Part shown: positions 27,950-37,982 of the stretch, piece after piece
Layout of the letters: each line of letters opens with the position of its first letter
How positions within the stretch are numbered: position 1 is the first letter of the stretch
Assembly (NCBI GenBank): GCA_938005265.1
Contig: CALLOA010000113.1
Span: 1 to 64,000 of the forward strand
From: an uncultured Granulosicoccaceae bacterium
Lineage (GTDB): Bacteria > Pseudomonadota > Gammaproteobacteria > Granulosicoccales > Granulosicoccaceae
Reading direction: 5' to 3'
Length of the DNA stretch: 64,000 bases
The notes under the pieces: generated by a model
What the model saw: only the letters and a program-made list of their open reading frames with translations
Told to the model about the DNA's origin: nothing
The model's database searches: none
Translations under genes and position numbers: made by a program

Positions 27950-28723
27950 CTACCAGATTTTCCAGGGCGCGCTGCCTTGCGACCATAGCGACTCCAGGTA
28001 TTGACAGTCCCTGAGAGTGTCCATGGGTTGCCAGAATCCAGTATGTCGGTACGCACTGAGATTTTCCGATCGAGACAAACGTGATAATGGCTCTTGTTCC
28101 CAGGATGTGGAATCTCCATCTATCTGGTCAATGGCCAACGGCTCGACAACAAAGAATCCACCATTCACCCACGCTCCGTCACCACTCGGCTTTTCATGAA
28201 ACCGCTTGATACGATTCTGCCCGGCAGACAATGAAATGGCACCGAAACGGCCAGGGGGTTGCACAGCCGTCAAGGTTACCAGTGTTTCTTGCTTCTTGTG
28301 AAACGCAATAGAAGAAGTAATGTCGACGTCGGCAACGCCATCACCATAGGTGAGGCAAAATGTTTCATCACCAATATAGTCGCGCACACGTTTGATTCTA
28401 CCACCCGTCATGGTGGTCTCCCCGGTGTCCAACAATGTGATAGTCCAGGGTTCACGGGGCGGATCGAGAAACTCAGCACTACCGTCATTCAGATCAAATC
28501 GAACTGAAGATGTACGTAGCCTGTAACTATTGAAAAACTCTTTGATCAGATGCCCTTTATAGCCACAGCAAATAATGAAATCGTTGATTCCATGGCCGGA
28601 GTAAATCTTCATGATATGCCACAGAATGGGCATCCCCCCAACCTCAACCAGTGGCTTGGGCTTTATTGAGGTTTCTTCACTCAAACGGGTCCCCAGCCCG
28701 CCAGCGAGTATCACTGCTTTCAT
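27950..28723 (-). CDS. rfbF: Glucose-1-phosphate cytidylyltransferase
   Basis: 257 residues from ATG. The nucleotidyltransferase start [18 protein letters not shown] is typical of RfbF, as are [46 protein letters not shown] and a C-terminal WxPMDTLRD motif. It makes CDP-glucose, the entry point to CDP-3,6-dideoxyhexoses and related branched sugars. It pairs with the 3,5-epimerase gene, but a CDP-glucose 4,6-dehydratase is missing from the window. Divergent from the barrel protein at 28937. Confidence 0.9.
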   Translation of the reverse strand: MKAVILAGGLGTRLSEETSIKPKPLVEVGGMPILWHIMKIYSGHGINDFIICCGYKGHLIKEFFNSYRLRTSSVRFDLNDGSAEFLDPPREPWTITLLDTGETTMTGGRIKRVRDYIGDETFCLTYGDGVADVDITSSIAFHKKQETLVTLTAVQPPGRFGAISLSAGQNRIKRFHEKPSGDGAWVNGGFFVVEPLAIDQIDGDSTSWEQEPLSRLSRSENLSAYRHTGFWQPMDTLRDCQYLESLWSQGSAPWKIW

Positions 28724-28936
28724 CCGGAATGGCCTCTGAAGGAAGTATTTGTCATAGTTAACTAATCGACAAAATAAGCCAAAACTGAAACGCGATGCTG
28801 CCTGCAGCTCCAGCGGAAATTCTTACAAACACTTGTTTTCACTCGCTAGTCTGAGCAAAAGTTAATGAATTTACAGGATTTGTGGCACGTAATCTGAATC
28901 TTGATCGGCGTCACACTAAACAAAAGACGTCGCTTC

Positions 28937-30718
<1,782 letters not shown>

Positions 30719-30840
30719 GTATTTAGCTTGATAAGGCCTGCAGTTTAATTGATGTACTTCAGCAATGGGCAATTTAGTGACCTGTTCAATCAGAACAAAC
30801 TCCCCTTTGTTGCCACGATAAAATTTGGATTGACAATACA

Positions 30841-31899
30841 GTGAAATATTATTCAGCAGATGCAACTCTCCTGACAAAGTATGCAAGCGGCGCTGTTGTC
30901 GGATGCTCTTTGCTACTAAGTAGTTGCGGTGATAGCGATCTGCCAGCGTTACAGCGTGATGCTATTGTGGCAGCTCAACAAAGAATCATTGCGCAACAGG
31001 CAATCGAAGATGCTGCACAATCAACTGAAGAGCAAACACCTGCAGAAACACCTACTGAAACAGCTGATGAAATTGCGGAAGAGCCAGACACTGCTGAATC
31101 TGCTACACCAGAAATCGGCGCAGCCACGCCCGATGAAACAGGTGAACAAAACAGCCTTGATCTTGACGGTTTTCAGATTGTATTTAACGAGAACTTTGAT
31201 AGTGGTGAAATAGATCCTGAAAAATGGAATACCTCTTTACCCTGGGGTCCCGACATCACGGTCAACAACGAAGAACAATATTATATCGATAGTCAGAACG
31301 ATCCTGATTTTGCATTCAATACTTTCAGAATCGATATCGACAGTATTGCAATTAGTGCTCAGCCAACCCCTGCTGATTTGCTCTCGGCGGCAAACAACCA
31401 ACCTTTTCTTTCAGGTGTATTGACAACAGCCGGAAAATTCAGCTTCACAGAAGGAATCGCCGAAATCCGGGCGAAAATTCCAGCTGGCACCGGCTTATGG
31501 CCACAGTTCTGGATGCTTCCCGAAGAATTTACCGGACTAAGACCACAAATTTTTGTGATGGAAGCCCGTGGCGACAATCCATCAGAGGTATTTCATTCCT
31601 ATAAATACCAGGATGAAAACGATAATGTACAAACAACTGGAGTTCTACGATCAACAGGCGAAGATCTTTCAGCTGATTTCCATACCTACGCAGTACAGTG
31701 GTCAGAAAATCAATTGATATTCTATATCGACGGATTGGAATTTCAGCGAATCGACAATGAAAACATTGCATCACAAGACATGTATCTGATTTTGAATCTT
31801 GCAGTCGGCGGCATTTTCCCCGGCTCACCTGATGAAACGACTACCTTCCCTGCTGAATTTGTTATTGACCATGTACGGGTTTTTCAGAGAATTCAGTAG
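30841..31899 (+). CDS. GH16-fold lipoprotein with degenerate active site
   Basis: 352 residues from a GTG start. The lipobox LLLSSC (Cys29) predicts a lipoprotein, and an acidic Thr/Glu/Pro-rich linker runs to about 110. The GH16 jelly roll follows: FNENFDSGEIDPEKWN, SGVLTTAGKFSFTEGIAE, GLWPQFWMLPEE and FHTYAVQWSENQLIFYIDG. In GH16 the active site is E-I-D-x-x-E; here it reads Q236-I-F238-V-M-E241, so the nucleophile Glu and the assisting Asp are replaced. It is therefore probably a non-hydrolytic binding protein or an enzyme with a changed mechanism. It lies 122 bp after the barrel protein. Confidence 0.8.
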   Translation: MKYYSADATLLTKYASGAVVGCSLLLSSCGDSDLPALQRDAIVAAQQRIIAQQAIEDAAQSTEEQTPAETPTETADEIAEEPDTAESATPEIGAATPDETGEQNSLDLDGFQIVFNENFDSGEIDPEKWNTSLPWGPDITVNNEEQYYIDSQNDPDFAFNTFRIDIDSIAISAQPTPADLLSAANNQPFLSGVLTTAGKFSFTEGIAEIRAKIPAGTGLWPQFWMLPEEFTGLRPQIFVMEARGDNPSEVFHSYKYQDENDNVQTTGVLRSTGEDLSADFHTYAVQWSENQLIFYIDGLEFQRIDNENIASQDMYLILNLAVGGIFPGSPDETTTFPAEFVIDHVRVFQRIQ

Positions 31900-31981
31900 T
31901 TTCACGTGCTAAAACTGCCCAATAGTTTTACTAGCATGGTTTTTTTAGAAGTTTGCCTAGGGGAAACAGACAATCTACCAC

Positions 31982-32018
31982 GGGGTAACCCCTAGTTTAT
32001 CCATCTGGGGATATCCCC
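31982..32018. repeat. Two adjacent G/C-capped palindromes
   Basis: GGGGTAACCCC (31982-31992) and GGGGATATCCCC (32007-32018) are palindromes 14 bp apart in the convergent spacer between the GH16 gene and the Tad operon end. There is no T run, so they are not typical intrinsic terminators. Confidence 0.6.
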
Positions 32019-32086
32019 TTAACAAAGATCGTCAGAAAGTAAGACTGTTACTAACATTCTTAGTATCAGTTTTTCTAACAATCCTG

Positions 32087-33115
32087 TTAACTACAAGGAT
32101 TCAACCCGCTAGACAACGGGTTCTGACCATCTAGCCCATCAAAAGTAGAGGCCAAGCTGCCCACTTCACACTGCTGCGGTGGCTCTTGGTCTTCGCTATC
32201 ACCGTCCGGGTTTAGCAGGCTATTCAGATCGTCATTAACGTCCCCAAGACCAAACTCATCACAGCTGGACTGTGCTACGGTACTGTCCGTGTCTCCAGGG
32301 TTGATAATAGCTGCATCATCCACAAATTCCGGTGAACTTCCAGCAGAGGAACCATTCTCTGTAACTACAGCCTGACTGCGTCTGGCTTCGTTCTGCATTC
32401 GTACGGTTGCGACCGAAACCAGAGGTATTCTGCCTGATTGATAATACAGTGCATCAGCCGGATTCATGACAAGGAGAGCCTGAGCAATAAGCGGCCCAAC
32501 CAAGGGTACTTCCAACTTATAACCGTACTTTGATTTTATTTTTAGTAAATTGGCGTCTTGGATATTGACGCCTGCTCTCACGATTTCAGCATTTTGATGA
32601 CGGATATGGTGATTGGGTATCTGCAATTCTCCGGTCTCATTATCCGGCATTTCCCATGCGTCGAACATCTCGGCGGTGGGATTAAGCACAGTAATATTCC
32701 CGTACATAGGATTGGCTGTATCAGCCATTGCGCGAGCTATCGCGCCACCCGCGCTTTCCTCGCTACCTTTACCGCCGTAAACAGGAGCTAAACGATAAGC
32801 TAACTCACCCATCATTGGCTCGACCTGCGCATGATTAACTGCGCCTACTCTTGCTGCTTCGAATGTGGCGTAATTTAACGTTGTTTTAGCATGGTACAAC
32901 AATCCTATCTGGATTATTCCGAGCCCTATTAACAACAATAGAGGAGTGACAATGAAAAATTCAACAATTGAAGCTCCATTTTGCTTTTTGGGATTTGATT
33001 TTCTTGTAAAGAAAATGGCTTCCTGTTTGGATAATTGCCAACAGCTTTTTAAACTAATTCTCATTTCGCTCAACCCACTATTCTCTACATGCAACCTGCT
33101 ATCTGAGTTAATCAT
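32087..33115 (-). CDS. tadE: TadE-like pseudopilin of the Tad system
   Basis: 342 residues from the ATG at 33115, which has AAGGA about 13 nt upstream; a longer frame starts at 33178. The prepilin-like segment is QNG-ASIVEFFIVTPLLLLIGL, with G47, and E52 at +5 after the predicted cleavage. A cargo domain of about 270 residues ends in an acidic Cys-containing tail (SSCDEFG, PPQQCEVG, LNPCS). TadE proteins are minor pseudopilins needed for Flp pilus assembly. It is the last gene of the operon. The long C-terminal domain is larger than in typical TadE (150-200 residues). Confidence 0.8.
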   Translation of the reverse strand: MINSDSRLHVENSGLSEMRISLKSCWQLSKQEAIFFTRKSNPKKQNGASIVEFFIVTPLLLLIGLGIIQIGLLYHAKTTLNYATFEAARVGAVNHAQVEPMMGELAYRLAPVYGGKGSEESAGGAIARAMADTANPMYGNITVLNPTAEMFDAWEMPDNETGELQIPNHHIRHQNAEIVRAGVNIQDANLLKIKSKYGYKLEVPLVGPLIAQALLVMNPADALYYQSGRIPLVSVATVRMQNEARRSQAVVTENGSSAGSSPEFVDDAAIINPGDTDSTVAQSSCDEFGLGDVNDDLNSLLNPDGDSEDQEPPQQCEVGSLASTFDGLDGQNPLSSGLNPCS

Positions 33116-33260
33116 AATAATCTCTGTCCTTACAACCTGCTGCGGAATCCAGGTTTTGTCAATTTTTAGAATGCTCAAGCTATCCCTGTAGGCCCCATAC
33201 GACTATTACGTTTTTAGTCCTTCTGATTTCTCACCAATATTTTACGCTTATCAGTGGAGG

Positions 33261-33593
33261 TTACTTCCAATACAGTTTCTGACCCAGTTCTATATCATGT
33301 ATTTCGGCTTCTCCCGAATTACACTCCAATACCGTCGTAGCGCCCCGACAGCGTGCAATCCTGCAGGGCTTCAGATTGGTTGTTATTGACAATACAGATC
33401 TTTCCTCATTTAAAAAAATGACGTCAATCGGGAACTTCATTCCAATTGTATGAACACAATTACATCTTTCCAGAATAAGCCCGGTATGTTCAGGAAGAGC
33501 TTTTTGACCTAGCAAACCAACCAATCTTTTCCAGAACGTATTGGCGATTGATGCACTGAATATTTTTTTATGTTTTGTTCTAATATTAATCAT
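33261..33593 (-). CDS. DUF192 domain protein
   Basis: 110 residues from the ATG at 33593; a longer in-frame start exists at 33641. The DUF192 core is clear: RLVGLLGQKALPEHTGLIL, CNCVHTIGMKFPIDVIFLN and CRGATTVLECNSGEAE. There is no signal peptide, whereas many DUF192 proteins are exported. The function is unknown; genes of this family are seen near Tad loci. It lies between the lipoprotein and TadE genes in the same direction. Confidence 0.75.
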   Translation of the reverse strand: MINIRTKHKKIFSASIANTFWKRLVGLLGQKALPEHTGLILERCNCVHTIGMKFPIDVIFLNEERSVLSITTNLKPCRIARCRGATTVLECNSGEAEIHDIELGQKLYWK

Positions 33594-33699
33594 AGTTACC
33601 ACATTAACCATATATATTGTCCACTTTCCAGCTAGGAACAATATCGGTACAACGTTAACCGGGAAGGCTTACTGGTAGGCTGATAGTCCGTGTAACAAA

Positions 33700-34320
33700 C
33701 TACAACGTAGTTTCCATCAAATCTGTTAGTTCCTCAGATAACTGAACGTCTTCTTCAGGTGGTTCCGAAATATCATTGACACTAAAAGAAACGGAAGCAG
33801 CAGCGGGACCTGCAAATGCATACAGGTTTCCGCGATACGAACAGGATAAATTTACTCTTACTAGAAGATCTACTCTGCCAAAATCATCATCAGTTCGGAT
33901 GCTAACAGCATCATCTCCTACCCCACTGACCAATTCATCTATGTTGTCCACAACAGCGTTGCCATTGTTGTCGATAAAAATCTGCAATGCTTCCGGGCCC
34001 GAAAATGTGTTTCCTGTAAAGTCAGCATAAACTGTTACAGGAGTATTACCCAAAGATCTGTTCAGACTATCCACCAATACAATACTTACAGGTACATCCT
34101 GATAAAAATCAGTACTAAAAACACAGTTACCGGCAGGATCTCTAAACTCAACAATATCAAATGAAGTAGCGTCAGGTGATATTCTCAACTGACTATCCGG
34201 TGTTACGATTGTTTCACTATTACACCCAGTTAGAACAAATGAACTGAATATAATTACGGCAATGGCTCCATGATCAATTAAACTATTTGTGTTATCCAAG
34301 CGTGTAGTTAGCCCGGCCAT
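33700..34320 (-). CDS. Tad-locus lipoprotein, function unknown
   Basis: 206 residues from the ATG at 34320, overlapping the end of tadC by 13 nt, so probably translationally coupled. The lipobox VLTGC (Cys33) follows a hydrophobic stretch. The mature part looks beta-rich, with Ig-like patterns: VPVSIVLVDSLNRSLGNTPVTVYADFTG, and IDNNGNAVVDN resembling a Ca-binding loop. It could be an outer-membrane pilus accessory protein (pilotin-like), but no family was recognised. Confidence 0.65.
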   Translation of the reverse strand: MAGLTTRLDNTNSLIDHGAIAVIIFSSFVLTGCNSETIVTPDSQLRISPDATSFDIVEFRDPAGNCVFSTDFYQDVPVSIVLVDSLNRSLGNTPVTVYADFTGNTFSGPEALQIFIDNNGNAVVDNIDELVSGVGDDAVSIRTDDDFGRVDLLVRVNLSCSYRGNLYAFAGPAAASVSFSVNDISEPPEEDVQLSEELTDLMETTL

Positions 34321-35216
34321 GAATACGCCCATAACAAAGGTCCCCATTTAATTACATTTGCCTGTATGGCTTTACTGAGTATCACATACCCTAAAACGAT
34401 AAAAACGGTCGGGAATATAAACATCACAAGCGGCCCTAACAACTTGACTGGCGCTTCCATTGCTAATTTTTCCGCCTGTAAAAATCGGTTGGAACGTAGT
34501 TGATCGGACTGAGCACGTAGTACTGTTCCTAAACTGGAACCGCTATGTTCTGACTGGATCATGCTATTAACCACGTTTGTTAACGATCGCACACCAACAC
34601 GTTCTGTCATTTCTCTTAAACTTTCTGCGCGTTTTTTGCCGGATCTGATATCTCGTAACACACGACTTAGTTCCATCCGTAAAGGTGATTCCGGAGATTT
34701 CTGAACCGCATGAGTAATTCCACCAGTCAGATTGGTACCGGCTTCGATAGAAAGAATGATTATGTCAAGATAACCCGGCAACGCCCGCACAATTTTCTTT
34801 TGTCTTTGCTTAGTTACTTCGCGGAGCCATAAATCAGGGTACAAGTACCCGCCATAGGCTAAAAGCACAGCAGCAGCAGCTATGCTGGGTGCAAGCAGAT
34901 AAAGCGCCCATAACCCGAGTAGAAGTGTTACTACACAACTAATTATTTTTGCTGCAAAAAACTGTTGGGAGCTTATAGCGTATTGCATACCCCCGCGCTT
35001 CAACCTTAAATCAGCACTTATATGAAAACTCTGGCTGGTATAAGATCCAAAATAAAAACAATAACTGGTCACTAAAGGCCATATAAGCTGATATCCTAGT
35101 GGAGGCTTATCAAGTAATGATCTATCCTGCGAGGGAACAGTACTGAAGACACGGTATAAATTCCATGAAAGGCCGCTTACTAAAAACCCAAAAAGAATAC
35201 TTGTCAGGGTCAACAT
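34308..35216 (-). CDS. tadC: TadC-like type II/IV secretion F-domain membrane protein
   Basis: 302 residues. An N-terminal helix, then two central helices near 95-125, then the T2SS-F domain (LPGYLDIIILSIEAGTNLTGGITHAV, SLREMTERVGVRSLTNVVNSMIQSEHSGSSLGTVL) and a C-terminal helix (LGPLVMFIFPTVFIVLGYVIL) match TadC. It forms the inner-membrane platform of the pilus with TadB. The stop lies inside the start region of the lipoprotein gene, and the ATG is 2 bp after the tadB stop. Confidence 0.9.
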   Translation of the reverse strand: MLTLTSILFGFLVSGLSWNLYRVFSTVPSQDRSLLDKPPLGYQLIWPLVTSYCFYFGSYTSQSFHISADLRLKRGGMQYAISSQQFFAAKIISCVVTLLLGLWALYLLAPSIAAAAVLLAYGGYLYPDLWLREVTKQRQKKIVRALPGYLDIIILSIEAGTNLTGGITHAVQKSPESPLRMELSRVLRDIRSGKKRAESLREMTERVGVRSLTNVVNSMIQSEHSGSSLGTVLRAQSDQLRSNRFLQAEKLAMEAPVKLLGPLVMFIFPTVFIVLGYVILSKAIQANVIKWGPLLWAYSWPG

Positions 35217-35218
35217 AA

Positions 35219-36082
35219 TTACACATCAATCCTGACGATCTTTCGAATAAACAGACCACCAATCAATTCAAGAACGATAATTACGAATAGAAAGGCCCAA
35301 CCGAGTATGCTGCTGAACAGCTTCTCAACAGCTTCTGGCTCAATAAAAACCAACGCTCCGAGAATCGCAAAAGGCAGCAAACTAACAACCCAGCCTTGCA
35401 TTACCCCCTGAGCTGTTAATGACTTGATCTTCTTTTCCATTTCGTTCTTTCGTCGTAGTGAAACAGACAGTCGTGAAAGTGTTTCTGCCAGATTGCCACC
35501 AACTTCACGAGCTATCATTGCTGCACTAACCACCATATCCATATCTTCACTTTTCACGCGCTCCGCAAGATTATCCAGAGCATCCTCCAGGCTGGTACCC
35601 ATTCTTACTTCGCGTAACATTAATGAAAATTCCTGTTTTATTGCGCCGCTGTTTTCATCTGACATGGTTTGGACAGCATTGACAAAAGTAGAACCTGCCA
35701 GCATGGAACCCGAAATTTGGTCGAGCACATCCGGGAGCACTTCAGTTATTTCGCGATTACGCCTGTTCTGTAGAAACTGGATTACTTTTCGTGGGAGAAA
35801 AACAAGAATTACCACAGACAGACAAAATAGAAAGATTGAGCCCAGAATTATTAACAACGCAATTGGAATCAAAACGACGGCTGCAACATACGCATACAGT
35901 ATCATTCGAGCATCTGTAAATACGAAAAGACTTTGCAATACATCACCAGTGTTTCTGGTAAATACTGTTTCAAAACGCCCCCAGTACACCATTCCTCTAT
36001 TGACCAGGACCCATATAATTGCTGTAGTGGCAAACAGAACCAGTAACATGATGGGAAGCATTGCAAACGTGTTCGTCATCAT
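35219..36082 (-). CDS. tadB: TadB-like type II/IV secretion F-domain membrane protein
   Basis: 287 residues. Hydrophobic segments near 5-25, 65-100, 230-250 and 260-280 flank the F domain with LPDVLDQISGSMLAGSTFVNAVQTM, MVVSAAMIAREVGGNLAETLSRL and RRKNEMEKKIKSLTAQG. It is the platform partner of TadC and contacts the CpaF ATPase. It sits in the compact block cpaF-tadB-tadC, 2 bp before tadC and 74 bp after cpaF. Confidence 0.9.
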   Translation of the reverse strand: MMTNTFAMLPIMLLVLFATTAIIWVLVNRGMVYWGRFETVFTRNTGDVLQSLFVFTDARMILYAYVAAVVLIPIALLIILGSIFLFCLSVVILVFLPRKVIQFLQNRRNREITEVLPDVLDQISGSMLAGSTFVNAVQTMSDENSGAIKQEFSLMLREVRMGTSLEDALDNLAERVKSEDMDMVVSAAMIAREVGGNLAETLSRLSVSLRRKNEMEKKIKSLTAQGVMQGWVVSLLPFAILGALVFIEPEAVEKLFSSILGWAFLFVIIVLELIGGLFIRKIVRIDV

Positions 36083-36156
36083 ATCTGCTACGAATTATCT
36101 CTTTCTATTGTGTCTAAAATCACTGCTATTCCTACCAATTTCGCTAAAGAATGCTG

Positions 36157-37980
36157 TCATCCTGCAGCCATAGCGTTTCTATCCGCAGTTTTTTGCCCGG
36201 AAAACAAATCCATATCCATATCATTTCCAATGTCAACCAAACGTTCGTAGAAACTCGGGATAAACCCTGTTGCCATAAATTTACCCACAACCCGTCTATC
36301 CTGATCCAGACCTGTTTGGTCATATTTGAAAATGTCCTGTAACTGCACCGTCCCACTTTCTACACCTACGACTTCTGTTACTTTTGTAATCTTACGGGTA
36401 CCACAAGGAAATCGTGTCTGTTGGATTATGATATCGACTGCTGAGGCCACCTGCTCTCGAATGGCAGTTACTGGTAAATCCATCCCTGCCATCAACACAA
36501 GCACTTCAAGTCTTGAGACAACGTCTCTTGGGTTGTTTGCGTGAATGGTTGTAAGTGAACCATCGTGTCCTGTATTCATAGCTTGTAACATATCTATGGC
36601 TTCGCCCCCTCTACACTCACCGACTACTATTCTGTCCGGTCGCATTCTCAATGCGTTTTTGACCAGCTCTCGAATGGCAATACCACCACGCCCTTCAATA
36701 TTTGCCGGCCTTGATTCTAGTGAGACAAGATTAGGTTGAACCAATTTCAGTTCAGCTGCATCCTCAATCGTGACTATTCTTTCGTGTACAGGGATAAAGT
36801 TTGATAAAACGTTGAGTAAAGTTGTTTTACCCGAGCCTGTACCACCCGAAACAATTATGTTTTTATGTTGTTCTACACATATGCGTAAAAAATCAACCAT
36901 CTCAGGACTAACAGACCCACCAGCAACCAGATCATCAAACGAAAGTCTGTGTTTTGGAAACTTCCGGATGGTAAGGCTCGGGCCTTTAAGTGCCAGTGGT
37001 GGGATAATAGCGTTAACACGCGAACCGTCTTTTAATCTTGCATCGACAATCGGACTGCCTTCATCAATGCGTCTTCCAATCGGAGTTATGATTCGTTCGA
37101 TAACAGAATAGACAGCTTGGTTACTACTGAAATTCCATTGAGATTGCTCCAATTTTCCATTGCGCTCGAGAAACACCTGTTGGTAATTGTTAACCATTAT
37201 TTCTGTGATACTCTCATCTTCCAGAAATTTCTCTAAAGGCCCAAGACCCACAGCTTCATTAAGTACATTTGTTTTAAGTACGTCGATGGGAAGGGAAGCT
37301 GGCAGCTGTGATTCCATGTTCTTTAGAACACGTTCAATCAGAATGGTTACTTCATCTCGCAACTGCTGATCACTCATTCGACCAACATCTTTACGGCGCA
37401 AATCCATTTCACTGATCAATTGTTCATGGATAATGCCGCCCCAATATTGAAGCTCTACATCGCTCACCTGCGTTTGATCAAGCATCTGATCACCAGCGTC
37501 GGAAGATTTTTCAGACTGAGTATTTACCATGACAGGGTTAAGCTGGACTCCCTCTACCGGGGAAGAAACACCAGAAATTGAACCAACCTGTTCGCCTTGC
37601 TGAATATTATTGCCGTTTTTCAGTAAATTTGTATGAAGCCCGTTTGTATGATGCCCGGAATTTGCAGCGGGCGATGTACTCGCATGACTGACAACACGTC
37701 GAATCCAGAAATGTGTTTGGCCAATCACGATTTCGTCAAGGTCGGTTAATGGCCCGAACTCACGTACACGTTCACGATTAACCCAGGTACCAGACGCACT
37801 GCCAAGATCGAAAATATGAACAAATCCATCTTGCACCCGTAGTTCAGCATGCCGTTTAGATACTGCTCTATGATTTACAATAAAATCATTATCCCGCGCA
37901 CTACCTACTGTACAGAAATCACCCTGCGCTTTATGCAATTTTCGCCGCGTGCTTCCTTCCTGATAATGAAATTCAAACAC
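36157..37980 (-). CDS. cpaF: CpaF/TadA pilus ATPase with N-terminal FHA domain
   Basis: 607 residues. Residues 1-95 form an FHA domain with complete phosphothreonine-binding motifs (GSARDNDF 26-33, SKRH 41-44, GTWVN 64-68). A disordered Ser/Asn/Gln linker runs to about 175, then the CpaF ATPase with Walker A GGTGSGKTT (379-387), Asp-box/Walker B VVGECRGGEA and the MNTGHDGSLTTIHAN motif. The ATPase powers Flp pilus assembly; the FHA domain suggests control by Ser/Thr phosphorylation. Typical CpaF proteins are about 430-480 residues and lack FHA. The gene follows the secretin stop by 2 bp. Confidence 0.9.
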   Translation of the reverse strand: MFEFHYQEGSTRRKLHKAQGDFCTVGSARDNDFIVNHRAVSKRHAELRVQDGFVHIFDLGSASGTWVNRERVREFGPLTDLDEIVIGQTHFWIRRVVSHASTSPAANSGHHTNGLHTNLLKNGNNIQQGEQVGSISGVSSPVEGVQLNPVMVNTQSEKSSDAGDQMLDQTQVSDVELQYWGGIIHEQLISEMDLRRKDVGRMSDQQLRDEVTILIERVLKNMESQLPASLPIDVLKTNVLNEAVGLGPLEKFLEDESITEIMVNNYQQVFLERNGKLEQSQWNFSSNQAVYSVIERIITPIGRRIDEGSPIVDARLKDGSRVNAIIPPLALKGPSLTIRKFPKHRLSFDDLVAGGSVSPEMVDFLRICVEQHKNIIVSGGTGSGKTTLLNVLSNFIPVHERIVTIEDAAELKLVQPNLVSLESRPANIEGRGGIAIRELVKNALRMRPDRIVVGECRGGEAIDMLQAMNTGHDGSLTTIHANNPRDVVSRLEVLVLMAGMDLPVTAIREQVASAVDIIIQQTRFPCGTRKITKVTEVVGVESGTVQLQDIFKYDQTGLDQDRRVVGKFMATGFIPSFYERLVDIGNDMDMDLFSGQKTADRNAMAAG

Positions 37981-37982
37981 GT

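Noticed and set aside
28883-28898. Possible sigma-54 promoter TGGCACG-TAAT-CTGAA
   Set aside because: The -24 element fits but the invariant GC of the -12 element is missing.
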